From Saprospiraceae bacterium (GTDB lineage: Bacteria > Bacteroidota > Bacteroidia > Chitinophagales > Saprospiraceae): a stretch of 7,082 bases of DNA. The notes beneath the pieces are model-generated. The model did no database searches. It was not told the DNA's origin and saw only the letters and a list, made by a program, of their open reading frames with translations. Within the stretch, counting starts at the first letter, position 1; the number at the start of each line of letters is the position of its first letter. Below, piece after piece: positions 1 through 6,035 of the stretch. The stretch is taken from contig JAGQXA010000630.1 of NCBI GenBank assembly GCA_020436865.1, positions 1 to 7,082 on the forward strand. The letters run 5' to 3'. The translations under genes and the position numbers were made by a program.

Positions 1-731
1 CCGATCAGGCTGCCGTCCTCCAAAACCTTGCCTTCGAAGAGAAAGGCATGCGCGCCGTCGAAGGCCGACAGGTAGAGTTTGTCGGCCTGGACCGTGCCCT
101 CCAGAAAGCGGTAGTCGCCGGTTTCGGTGAGGAAGGTACCGGTCAAGTGGTTGCCATCTTGTTCGAACTCGCCGATCCCTTTGAAGGGCGATTTCGATTC
201 GAGGTCGAATGTAGCTTCCCACCGGCCGGAGAGGTCTGCAACCGGCGCCTTGCGAAGATTGGTGAAGCGGTAATCGCGTCCGTACCAGGCCACGAAGGGC
301 ACTCGGTAGTTGTCGCGGGTCGTGACGACCCACTGGCCTTCGATGACGTCTTCTTCGAACAGGGCAATGATGTACGACTCGTAGAGCGGGAAATCGATCC
401 GGATAGAATCCTTGGCCGTAGCCCGGTTGACCCCAGTTTGTATCTGATCGACGCGGATCCGCTCCGTGCCGTTGATGATCTCGATGTGAAACGAAGTGTC
501 GGTATCGTAGACGACATCGAACAGGAAGGGCAACTGGCCTTCCGTGACTTCCTCGAACCGGGCTCTGCCTTCCGACTCCACCACATCGGCGGTTACCGGA
601 ACCGGATCGAGCTTCAGTACGCCCTGCCAACGGCCGGGAGCCAGGCTGGGGTAGGGGTTTTCGATCGTGATGCACGAAGGCAGAGAGCAGGCGCAAAGAA
701 CGATGAAACTGCTGTAAAGAAACTTAGTCAT
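1..731 (-). CDS. TlpA-like thioredoxin-family lipoprotein, N-terminal part (cut by window edge)
   Basis: This gene starts at the ATG at 731 and runs off the left edge, so 243 residues are visible. Residues 1-20 look like a lipoprotein signal peptide: a short hydrophobic stretch (FIVLCAC) with two possible lipidated cysteines, Cys15 (LCAC) and Cys20 (LPSC). The rest is a beta-rich periplasmic region. Its second half, about residues 168-243, contains GRWEATF, GTFLTETGDYRFLEG and LYLSAFDGAHAFLF. I recognise this pattern from the N-terminal domain of Bacteroidota peroxiredoxin/TlpA-like lipoproteins, where a thioredoxin fold with a CxxC or related motif follows. That catalytic domain would lie beyond the window and cannot be confirmed. 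The likely role is a membrane-anchored thiol-disulfide or peroxide-handling protein facing the periplasm. It follows the 816-1343 gene on the same strand after 84 bases, with a candidate promoter of its own. The lipoprotein call is fairly safe; the redox function rests on family resemblance. Confidence 0.72.
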   Translation of the reverse strand, partial: MTKFLYSSFIVLCACSLPSCITIENPYPSLAPGRWQGVLKLDPVPVTADVVESEGRARFEEVTEGQLPFLFDVVYDTDTSFHIEIINGTERIRVDQIQTGVNRATAKDSIRIDFPLYESYIIALFEEDVIEGQWVVTTRDNYRVPFVAWYGRDYRFTNLRKAPVADLSGRWEATFDLESKSPFKGIGEFEQDGNHLTGTFLTETGDYRFLEGTVQADKLYLSAFDGAHAFLFEGKVLEDGSLI

Positions 732-775
732 GAATAATGTCGCGTTTGGAACCGGGGTCCAATAAGAGTATTTTC

Positions 776-806
776 TAAAAATAGTTTTTGTTCAACGGGA
801 TCGCAA
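776..806 (-). promoter_or_regulatory. Candidate Bacteroidota-type promoter for the TlpA-like lipoprotein gene
   Basis: Read on the minus strand, TTG (806-804) is followed by a 20-base spacer and TATTTTTA (783-776). This resembles the Bacteroidota consensus of TTTG, about 19-21 bases, then TAnnTTTG. Transcription would start near 769 and leave a leader of roughly 40 bases before the ATG at 731. The stretch is much more AT-rich than its surroundings. It is a match by eye only, and the lipoprotein gene could also be read from the upstream operon. Confidence 0.35.
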
Positions 807-815
807 GTTGATACC

Positions 816-1343
816 CTATTCGGAACGTTCGCCGACAAAATAATCGTCTTTGTCCTTGAATAAGACGTTAAAAGTGGTCAGACTTCCATAAATGCGGGTG
901 ATGTATTGCTGCAGGTTGACCTTGTCGTCGGGCTGGAGGTACTCGCTGCTGTTGATCCGCTGCTCGAGCACGCGCAGACGGTCGCGGATCATGATGACCT
1001 TATGGAAAAAGGTGGAGATGGGAATTTCCTTGGGTTTGAGCTCCTCGCTGCCCGGCTTGAGGATGAGCATCCCCCCTTTCCAGCGGTCGCCCAATTCGAC
1101 GGTCTGGGTGATGTCCGACCAGGACTGCAGAATGCGAATAAGCGCCTTTTCGGCCGCCGAGAAGGAGATCGCTTCCGGAGCGGGTATAGCTTCAATGATC
1201 TCCCATTTATCGTAATCTTTACTCACTCGCTTGATCCCATAAAGGATGAAGCACACTTCGTAGTCCTGTCCGGACAGACGGATCACCACTCCTTTGCCGA
1301 AGGCCGGGTGTTCGACGCGTGAACCGATGCCTAGAATTTCCAT
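816..1343 (-). CDS. Tudor/CarD-like conserved protein of Bacteroidota, function unknown
   Basis: This 175-residue protein starts with ATG at 1343 and ends with TAG. The N-terminus, about residues 5-45 (GSRVEHPAFGKGVVIRL, then alternating beta strands), resembles the small SH3/Tudor-like fold found in CarD, the RNA-polymerase-interacting domain of Mfd and the tail of UvrD/PcrA helicases. Residues 62-165 look mostly helical, with a well-packed motif WKGGMLILKP (88-97), a helix around FFHKVIMIRDRLRVLEQRIN (112-131) and a polar end with QQYITRIYGSLTTFNVLF (145-162). There is no signal peptide or membrane segment, so it is cytoplasmic. I recognise the whole architecture as a conserved uncharacterised protein of this phylum, not as a named gene. 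A nucleic-acid or RNA-polymerase contact is inferred only from the N-terminal fold. Only 10 bases separate it from the symporter stop, so it is very likely co-transcribed with symporter and fmt. Confidence 0.8.
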   Translation of the reverse strand: MEILGIGSRVEHPAFGKGVVIRLSGQDYEVCFILYGIKRVSKDYDKWEIIEAIPAPEAISFSAAEKALIRILQSWSDITQTVELGDRWKGGMLILKPGSEELKPKEIPISTFFHKVIMIRDRLRVLEQRINSSEYLQPDDKVNLQQYITRIYGSLTTFNVLFKDKDDYFVGERSE

Positions 1344-1353
1344 GGCGGTAGAA

Positions 1354-2667
1354 TTATTTTTGTTGGTCTGGTGGATAATAGTCGTCCCATTCCTTCACCT
1401 GCGGCTCTCCCAATTTTCCGATCGACTTGGCCACCAGCATCGAAACGCTCGCGTCGCCCGTGACATTGGCCACCGTGCGGCACATATCGAGCGGTCGATC
1501 GACCGCAAAGATCAGGGCCAGCCCCGCCTCCGGGATGCCGGCCTGCCCAAGTACGATCACCAGCATGACCATGCCGGCGCCGGGCACGGCTGCCGATCCG
1601 ATAGAGGCCAGCGTCGCCGTCACGATGATCCCCAACTGGGCCCCGAGCGAAAGCTCGATGCCGAACGCCTGGGCAATGAAAACGGCGGCGACCGCCTGAT
1701 ATAAGCTGGTGCCGTCCATATTGATCGTGGCGCCGATCGGCAGCACAAAACTGGCCACTTCGCTTTCGACCCCCAGATGCTCCTCCACGCGCTCCAGGGT
1801 CACCGGCAGGGTGGCCGCGCTCGAACTGGTCGAGAAGGCGAGCAGCTGAGCCGGCGAGATCCCCTTAAAAAAGAAGGGATAGCTGCGCCCGGTAGCGAGG
1901 CGCACCAGCACCGGATAGAAACCGAAGATCAGCAGGCCCAGTCCGATCAACACACAGGCGCCGTAGCCCAACAGGGCCAGAAAGAGGTCGGCGCTCGGCG
2001 ATTCGACCACCAGGGCCGCCAACAGGGCAAACACGCCGTAGGGGGCGCTAAGCATGATCAGATCGATCAACTTCAGAATGACCTCGTTAAGCCCGTCGAA
2101 AAAATCCTTGACCGGCTTGGCCTTTTCAGCCGGAATGAGGATCAGGCCGATCCCGAAGAAGATGACCACGAAGATCACCTGCAGCATATTGCGGTTGTCG
2201 GTGGCCGCCAAGAACAGGTTTTCCGGCACCAGATCGACCAGAGCCGACAGAGGCCCTCGGTCCTTTTGCGCCGTAGCTGCTTCGATCTTGCTTTCCGCAT
2301 CGCCGGCATAGGTCGACATCAGGTTCTCCCGGGTAGTTTCTTCGATCAGATACCCCGGCTCGACGAGGTTGACGATCACCAATCCGATCGTGATCGCGAA
2401 CACGGTGGTCACGAGGTACAATCCGATGGTGCGGCCGCCCATGCGCGAGAGCTTGGAAATGTCCTGCAGGTCGCTGACTCCTTTGACCAGAGAGGCAACG
2501 ATCAACGGGATGGCGATGAGTTTCAGCGAATTGATAAAGATGGTGCCGAGAGGCTTGATCCAGTCGAGTACGAATTGATTCCATCCCAGCCGGGCTGCCA
2601 GCAGTCCGAACAGGATCCCGGCGAGCATGCCGATCAGGATCTGCCAGTGAAGGGCGAGTTTTTTCAT
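1354..2667 (-). CDS. Dicarboxylate/amino acid:cation symporter (DAACS family, glutamate/aspartate type)
   Basis: This 437-residue inner-membrane protein belongs to the GltP/DctA/GltPh family and is close to the usual family length. It should import an acidic amino acid or dicarboxylate with Na+ or H+. Hydrophobic segments run through most of it (about 8-26, 38-62, 80-101, 160-180, 200-222, 230-255). The diagnostic elements are in order: the serine-rich hairpin 1 tip SSSAATLPVT (281-290), NMDGT (316-320), the hairpin 2 tip VPGAG (361-365), and helix 8 with Asp390, Asp394, Arg397, Thr398, Asn401 and Asp405. The spacing D-x3-D-x2-RT-x2-N-x3-D matches GltPh, where this Arg binds the side-chain carboxylate of aspartate. 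This favours acidic amino acids over the C4-dicarboxylates of DctA. The ATG at 2667 (MKKLALHWQ) is chosen because it sits directly before the first membrane helix; the frame stays open upstream only inside fmt. It lies 17 bases after fmt and 10 before the next gene. Confidence 0.93.
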   Translation of the reverse strand: MKKLALHWQILIGMLAGILFGLLAARLGWNQFVLDWIKPLGTIFINSLKLIAIPLIVASLVKGVSDLQDISKLSRMGGRTIGLYLVTTVFAITIGLVIVNLVEPGYLIEETTRENLMSTYAGDAESKIEAATAQKDRGPLSALVDLVPENLFLAATDNRNMLQVIFVVIFFGIGLILIPAEKAKPVKDFFDGLNEVILKLIDLIMLSAPYGVFALLAALVVESPSADLFLALLGYGACVLIGLGLLIFGFYPVLVRLATGRSYPFFFKGISPAQLLAFSTSSSAATLPVTLERVEEHLGVESEVASFVLPIGATINMDGTSLYQAVAAVFIAQAFGIELSLGAQLGIIVTATLASIGSAAVPGAGMVMLVIVLGQAGIPEAGLALIFAVDRPLDMCRTVANVTGDASVSMLVAKSIGKLGEPQVKEWDDYYPPDQQK

Positions 2668-2684
2668 AGGTGCAAGATTGGGTG

Positions 2685-3605
2685 TCAGTTTGTTTGCTCT
2701 ATCGTATAGCCGTTCAGAAAATCGCGGACACGCATCCGCTTGCGGCCTTGCAGTTGCAGCTCCAGCACCGAAACATAACCATCCTTGGTCGCAAAGCGAA
2801 GGTATTTTCGCTGATCGGTGTCGATGGCGCCGGGCGGGTGCACCGGCGGAGCGGGGTCGCAGCGGCTTTCGTAGATCTTGAGTTCCAGTCCGTCCAGCAG
2901 GGTCCAGGCGGCAGGGTGGGGGCTCAGGCCCCGAATGAAGTTGTGTACCCGCCGCGCAGACTGTTCGAAGTCGATCCGGCAGTCTTCGTGGAAGATCTTG
3001 GGCGCCTTGGTCGCCGCCTGATGGTCTTGTGGTAGCAGGGTGTAATTGCCCGTTTCGATGAGTTGCACCGTCTTGAGAACGGCCCGTGCGCCCAGCTTCT
3101 TCATCCGATCGTACAGTTCGCCGAAGGTCTCGTTCTCTTCGATCTCCAGGCGGTCCTGCAGCAGGACGTCGCCGGTGTCGATCTCGTGTTTGATGAAAAA
3201 GGTGGTCACTCCGGTCTCCCGTTCTCCCTCGATGATCGCCCAATTGATCGGCGCCGCGCCGCGGTACTTAGGCAGCAGGGAACCGTGCAAATTGAAGGTG
3301 CCGATCGTGGGCAGGCTCCAGACGACCTCCGGCAGCATCCGAAAGGCCACCACCACCTGCAGATCGGGTTTGAGCGCGGCCAGTTCGGCCACGAACTCGG
3401 GCGCCTTCAGGTTCTTCGGCTGCAACACGGGCAGCCCGGCTTCTTTCGCGTAGGTCTTTACTGCCGATTCGAGGAGCTTCTTATTGCCGCGGCCGCCCCA
3501 TTTATCGGTCGCCGTTACGACGCCCACGATCTGATAGCCGTTTTCCTGCAAGATCTGCAGCGAAGGTACTGCGAAGTCGGGCGAACCCATAAAAACGATG
3601 CGCAT
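2685..3605 (-). CDS. fmt: Methionyl-tRNA formyltransferase
   Basis: This 306-residue cytoplasmic enzyme transfers the formyl group of 10-formyltetrahydrofolate to Met-tRNA(fMet), making the initiator for bacterial translation. The N-terminal Rossmann-like formyltransferase domain (about 1-200) opens with MRIVFMGSPDFAVPSL. It carries the family signature around NLHGSLLPKYRGAAPI (105-120), with catalytic Asn105 and His107, and Asp143 in IDTGD. These correspond to Asn106, His108 and Asp144 of the E. coli enzyme. The C-terminal tRNA-binding domain follows, with IRGLSPHPAAWT (224-235) and an end motif LQLQGRKRMRVRDFLNG (283-299). Length is normal for the family. The ATG at 3605 is chosen because the conserved first strand begins there. 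The reading frame could extend 45 residues upstream to a TTG at 3740, but that extra sequence has no family resemblance. It is the first gene of the minus-strand cluster. Its usual partner def (peptide deformylase) is not next to it here. Confidence 0.97.
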   Translation of the reverse strand: MRIVFMGSPDFAVPSLQILQENGYQIVGVVTATDKWGGRGNKKLLESAVKTYAKEAGLPVLQPKNLKAPEFVAELAALKPDLQVVVAFRMLPEVVWSLPTIGTFNLHGSLLPKYRGAAPINWAIIEGERETGVTTFFIKHEIDTGDVLLQDRLEIEENETFGELYDRMKKLGARAVLKTVQLIETGNYTLLPQDHQAATKAPKIFHEDCRIDFEQSARRVHNFIRGLSPHPAAWTLLDGLELKIYESRCDPAPPVHPPGAIDTDQRKYLRFATKDGYVSVLELQLQGRKRMRVRDFLNGYTIEQTN

Positions 3606-3706
3606 AGGCCGGTTTGGTTGTGGGTGGATCTGAGCGCCCGTCAAGATAATGAGAGTTTCATAGAATTCGGCATTCCCGGTACAAAATCGGGACAGCTTGC
3701 ATCGAG

Positions 3707-3738
3707 CTTGTTTGGGCGCCCGGCGTTGACTATCTTGC
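3707..3738 (+). promoter_or_regulatory. Candidate promoter for the lipase-SCP2 gene
   Basis: CTTG (3707-3710) is followed by a 20-base spacer and TATCTTGC (3731-3738), a partial match to the Bacteroidota TTTG/TAnnTTTG pattern. Transcription would begin near 3745, only about 14 bases before the ATG at 3759. The spacer contains the perfect 8-base palindrome GGGCGCCC (3714-3721), which could be an operator or chance in GC-rich DNA. The 153-base region 3606-3758 must also hold the divergent fmt promoter, for which I found no convincing match. Confidence 0.33.
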
Positions 3739-3758
3739 AATCCTCACAAAGACGAAGT

Positions 3759-4940
3759 ATGTCGATCAAGGAATTCTCCTGGGAAAATCCGGCCGGTCGC
3801 TCTATCTATGGCGTTCACTGGTTGCATCCGGCGCCGAAGGCCGCCATCCTGCTGGTCCATGGTTTGGGCGAGCACTGTTGCCGTTACGAGCATGTCGCTC
3901 AGTTCTTTCACGAGCGAGCGGTAGCTCTCACCGGTTTCGACCTGCCGGGCTTTGGTCAAACGGCCGGACGCCGCGGCTACGCCCAGGGGCTCGACGAAAT
4001 GCTGGATACGATCGCCCAGGCTCAGGAGCGGTTGGAGGCGCAATACCCGGGTATTCCCGTATTCCTGTACGGCCATAGCATGGGTGGCAACCTCGTGCTG
4101 AATTACCTGCTACGCCGGCAGCCCGAGCTGATGGGCCTGATCGCCTCCGGCCCCTGGATCCGGCTTCCGAAACCGCCGCCTGGATGGCTATTGGCCGTCG
4201 CCGGCCTGATCAAGCGGGTGTTCCCGTATTTCGACCAGGACAATGGGCTCCAGGCCGCGTACTTGTCGCGGGATGAGGCGGTCGTGACGGCTTATCAGCG
4301 CGATCCGTTGGTGCACCGCCGCATCAGCGCCCAACTTGCTCTCGAAATGGTGGAAGCGGCGGCCTGGCTGGATCGGTTTGCCGGAGAAATGCCCGTGCCG
4401 ACCTTGTTGTTGCACGGTGCGGAAGACCGGATCACCTCGCCTGCCGGTACGCGCGATTTCGCCGCCAGGGTGTCGGGTTCTGTGGAACTCGAGTTGTTCC
4501 CGAAATTATTCCATGAGATCCACAATGAGCCGGAAAAAGAGCAGGTTTTGCAACGCATGGCCGATTGGTTGGAACGGCAACTCACTGCCGGAGAACCGCC
4601 GGCAGAGCCGAAAGACGCCCCGCGAAATGCCCGTGCCTTCATCCTGGGTCTGCCCGACCGGATCGATCCCGGCAGGATTGCCGGAGTGCAGACGGTTTTT
4701 CATTTCGACCTGGACGGGCCCGGCGGCGGTCAGTTCACTTTGCAGGTGGATGACGGCAAGGCCGAAGTGCTGGAGGGCCTGCAGGGAACTCCCCGTTGTA
4801 CGGTCAGTGGCAAGGATGAGGATGTCATGGCCCTCGTCGACGGAAATGTCAATCCGCTGATGGCGATCCTCAGCGGAAAGATCAAGATCAGCGATCCGGG
4901 AGAACTGCTAAAATACGCCAAGGTGTTCGGGCTCATGTGA
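3759..4940 (+). CDS. Monoacylglycerol-lipase-like alpha/beta hydrolase fused to an SCP2 lipid-binding domain
   Basis: The product has 393 residues. Residues 1-273 form an alpha/beta hydrolase of the monoacylglycerol lipase/lysophospholipase type (Hydrolase_4). They include HGLGEHCCRY (34-43, oxyanion region), the nucleophile elbow GHSMG with Ser107, Asp223 in HGAEDRIT and His252 in FHEIHNEPE, which give a complete Ser-Asp-His triad. A Pro/Ala-rich linker (about 276-292) leads to an SCP2-type sterol/lipid-carrier domain (about 295-393). Its signs are FHFDLDGPGGGQFTLQVDDG (314-333), a TVSGKDEDVMALVDG stretch and NPLMAILSGKIKISDP (365-380). The expected activity is hydrolysis of a fatty acyl ester such as a monoacylglycerol or lysophospholipid, with the SCP2 cavity perhaps holding lipid substrate or product; that coupling is inference. 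There is no signal peptide, so it is cytoplasmic. The ATG at 3759 fits where the first beta strand begins. It is divergent from fmt and ends 14 bases from the convergent glycosyltransferase. Confidence 0.9.
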   Translation: MSIKEFSWENPAGRSIYGVHWLHPAPKAAILLVHGLGEHCCRYEHVAQFFHERAVALTGFDLPGFGQTAGRRGYAQGLDEMLDTIAQAQERLEAQYPGIPVFLYGHSMGGNLVLNYLLRRQPELMGLIASGPWIRLPKPPPGWLLAVAGLIKRVFPYFDQDNGLQAAYLSRDEAVVTAYQRDPLVHRRISAQLALEMVEAAAWLDRFAGEMPVPTLLLHGAEDRITSPAGTRDFAARVSGSVELELFPKLFHEIHNEPEKEQVLQRMADWLERQLTAGEPPAEPKDAPRNARAFILGLPDRIDPGRIAGVQTVFHFDLDGPGGGQFTLQVDDGKAEVLEGLQGTPRCTVSGKDEDVMALVDGNVNPLMAILSGKIKISDPGELLKYAKVFGLM

Positions 4941-4954
4941 GTCCGGCGGTCCGC

Positions 4955-5917
4955 TCAAAACCGCTTCACCGATTCGATAATGTACAGCGGTCGCTGCTTG
5001 ATCTCGTTGTAGATGTTCGACAGGTAGATCGACATGATGTAGAGATTCAGGCAGGTAATGGCAAAGAAAATGGAGATCAGCACGACGAGGAAGGTCCAGC
5101 CCGAAACCGTCTGATGATAGTTGCCCAACAGATCGACATTCGTCAGCTTTACCTTCACGGCATTGAACACCACCAGGCCCAGGAAAAACAGGGAGAAGAG
5201 AAAGATCCACAAAAGCAAGGTGCGCAGAAACGAAGTGTAGGAGGTGATCGCCAACAGCGAAGTGCGGAACTGATCGGAAAAGCGATCGCGATCGCGGTGC
5301 AGGGGCTCGTCGACCGGCAGGGCCTCGGTGCGGTAGCCGATCATGGCATAGATCGCTTTCATGTAGCGCAGATTTTCGCGAAGGCGCAGCATGGAATTGA
5401 GCGCCCTGCGCGAGATCAGGCGGGTATCGTGCGCCTTTTCGTCGACCTTCAGATCCGAATAGTGGCGCAGGATGTAGTAAAAGAGGCGATAGAAGAGTGC
5501 ACCCGGTCCGCGCGTCTCCCGCCGGGGTGCGCGCAGGTAGACGATGTCGAAGCCTTCCTGCGACTTGTCGTACAAAGCGGTCACCAGGGCAGGTTGCTCC
5601 AGGAACAGGAACTCGAAGATCGCCGAATAATCGCCATTGGCCCGCTCCAATCCCGCCATGATGGCGTGATTCTTGTTCACGGTAGAGGACAGGTTGATGA
5701 GAAAAACGGACTGCCGCATTTCCTCGGGCAGGGGGGCGACGGCCTGCTCGATCTCTCCCTGCAAAGGCAGATTGTTGACCAGGATCACTTCATAATCGGC
5801 AAAAGAAGCCGATAATTCCCGGCACAGCCCGGTCAGATAGGCTGGAAGCAAGGGCAACTGCTCGGGCTTCCCGACTACGCCGATCACACTGATGAAACAA
5901 TTGCGGGTATGTGCCAT
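4955..5917 (-). CDS. Membrane-anchored family 2 glycosyltransferase-like protein with degenerate DxD motif
   Basis: This protein has 320 residues from the ATG at 5917 (MAHTRNCF); a TTG two codons earlier is less likely. Residues 8-230 follow the GT2 layout of dolichyl-phosphate-mannose-synthase-like enzymes: strand ISVIGVVG, strand YEVILVNN (42-49), the NKNHAIMAGLERANGDYSAI helix-strand unit (81-100) and DTRLISRRALNSML (164-177). Two membrane helices (about 232-254 and 275-298) form the C-terminal anchor, as in GtrB-type enzymes that load sugars onto polyprenyl phosphate. The sugar-nucleotide/metal site is unusual. The family's DDGS is replaced by NNLP (48-51), and where DADLQDP is expected the protein has FLFLEQP (103-109), so both aspartates are missing. 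It may be an altered-specificity transferase or a non-catalytic relative. The reading frame is intact, so it is not an obvious pseudogene. It would act at the inner membrane in envelope polysaccharide work. It is convergent with the lipase gene and divergent from the ABC transporter. Confidence 0.8.
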   Translation of the reverse strand: MAHTRNCFISVIGVVGKPEQLPLLPAYLTGLCRELSASFADYEVILVNNLPLQGEIEQAVAPLPEEMRQSVFLINLSSTVNKNHAIMAGLERANGDYSAIFEFLFLEQPALVTALYDKSQEGFDIVYLRAPRRETRGPGALFYRLFYYILRHYSDLKVDEKAHDTRLISRRALNSMLRLRENLRYMKAIYAMIGYRTEALPVDEPLHRDRDRFSDQFRTSLLAITSYTSFLRTLLLWIFLFSLFFLGLVVFNAVKVKLTNVDLLGNYHQTVSGWTFLVVLISIFFAITCLNLYIMSIYLSNIYNEIKQRPLYIIESVKRF

Positions 5918-5947
5918 GATCAAACCATTTTGCGGTAGCGAACATAA

Positions 5948-5979
5948 AAAATTTAGAAATCAATTCCTATTTTCGGAAA
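5948..5979 (-). promoter_or_regulatory. Candidate promoter for the glycosyltransferase gene
   Basis: On the minus strand TTTC (5979-5976) is followed by a 20-base spacer and TAAATTTT (5955-5948), close to the Bacteroidota TTTG/TAnnTTTG consensus. A start near 5941 would give a leader of about 24 bases before the ATG at 5917. The stretch 5941-5994 is sharply AT-rich against a GC-rich background. It also holds an imperfect dyad, CAATTCC (5961-5967) against GGAAATTG (5975-5982). No equally good match was found for the divergent plus-strand transporter gene. Confidence 0.35.
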
Positions 5980-5999
5980 TTGGGAGTTTTTTAAACCAG

Positions 6000-6028
6000 C
6001 CCCGGCCGCCGAGCGTGATCCGCCGGGG
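6000..6028 (+). promoter_or_regulatory. GC-rich hairpin in the leader of the C39 ABC transporter gene
   Basis: CCCCGGC (6000-6006) and GCCGGGG (6022-6028) form a perfect 7-base stem around a 15-base loop. The stem ends 7 bases before the ATG at 6036, so its right arm covers the purine-rich stretch where a ribosome would land. No T-run follows on either strand, so it does not look like a terminator. A role in limiting translation is inference; it could also be chance in GC-rich DNA. Confidence 0.35.
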
Positions 6029-6035
6029 AAGACCT

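Noticed and set aside
48..737. 229-residue plus-strand open frame.
   Set aside because: It is antisense to the lipoprotein gene, whose minus-strand frame has a signal peptide and family motifs; the plus frame resembles nothing.
746..762. Small dyad TTGGA / TCCAA with a 7-base loop, considered as a terminator after the 816-1343 gene.
   Set aside because: Only 5 base pairs and no T-run on the minus strand downstream.
1777..2709. 310-residue plus-strand open frame rich in Gln, Asp and His.
   Set aside because: Antisense shadow of the symporter membrane helices; composition is typical of the reverse complement of hydrophobic codons.
2668..3243. In-frame extension of the symporter back to 3243.
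   Set aside because: It overlaps fmt in another frame, is Arg/Pro-rich in the manner of antisense or out-of-frame GC-rich DNA, and the true start MKKLALHWQ is directly before the first helix.
3642..3737. CAAGATA (3642-3648) and TATCTTG (3731-3737) as an inverted repeat, possibly paired operators or divergent -7 boxes.
   Set aside because: Seven bases 82 apart is weak, and the minus-strand copy has no TTG box at the right distance.
3606..3740. 45-residue N-terminal extension of Fmt from a TTG at 3740.
   Set aside because: No family resemblance; the conserved first strand of Fmt starts at the ATG at 3605, and the extension fills the divergent promoter region.
3063..3758. Upstream in-frame extension of the lipase-SCP2 gene on the plus strand (open frame from 3063).
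   Set aside because: It lies opposite fmt, has no recognisable domain, and the hydrolase fold begins at the ATG at 3759.
4946..4962. GCGGT / ACCGC hairpin at the convergent gene ends, considered as a shared terminator.
   Set aside because: Only 5 base pairs and no T-run on either side.
4937..5815. 292-residue plus-strand open frame.
   Set aside because: Antisense to the glycosyltransferase, whose fold and membrane helices are recognisable.
5918..5923. TTG start two codons upstream of the glycosyltransferase ATG.
   Set aside because: The ATG at 5917 is a standard start only six bases later, and the two extra residues add nothing recognisable.
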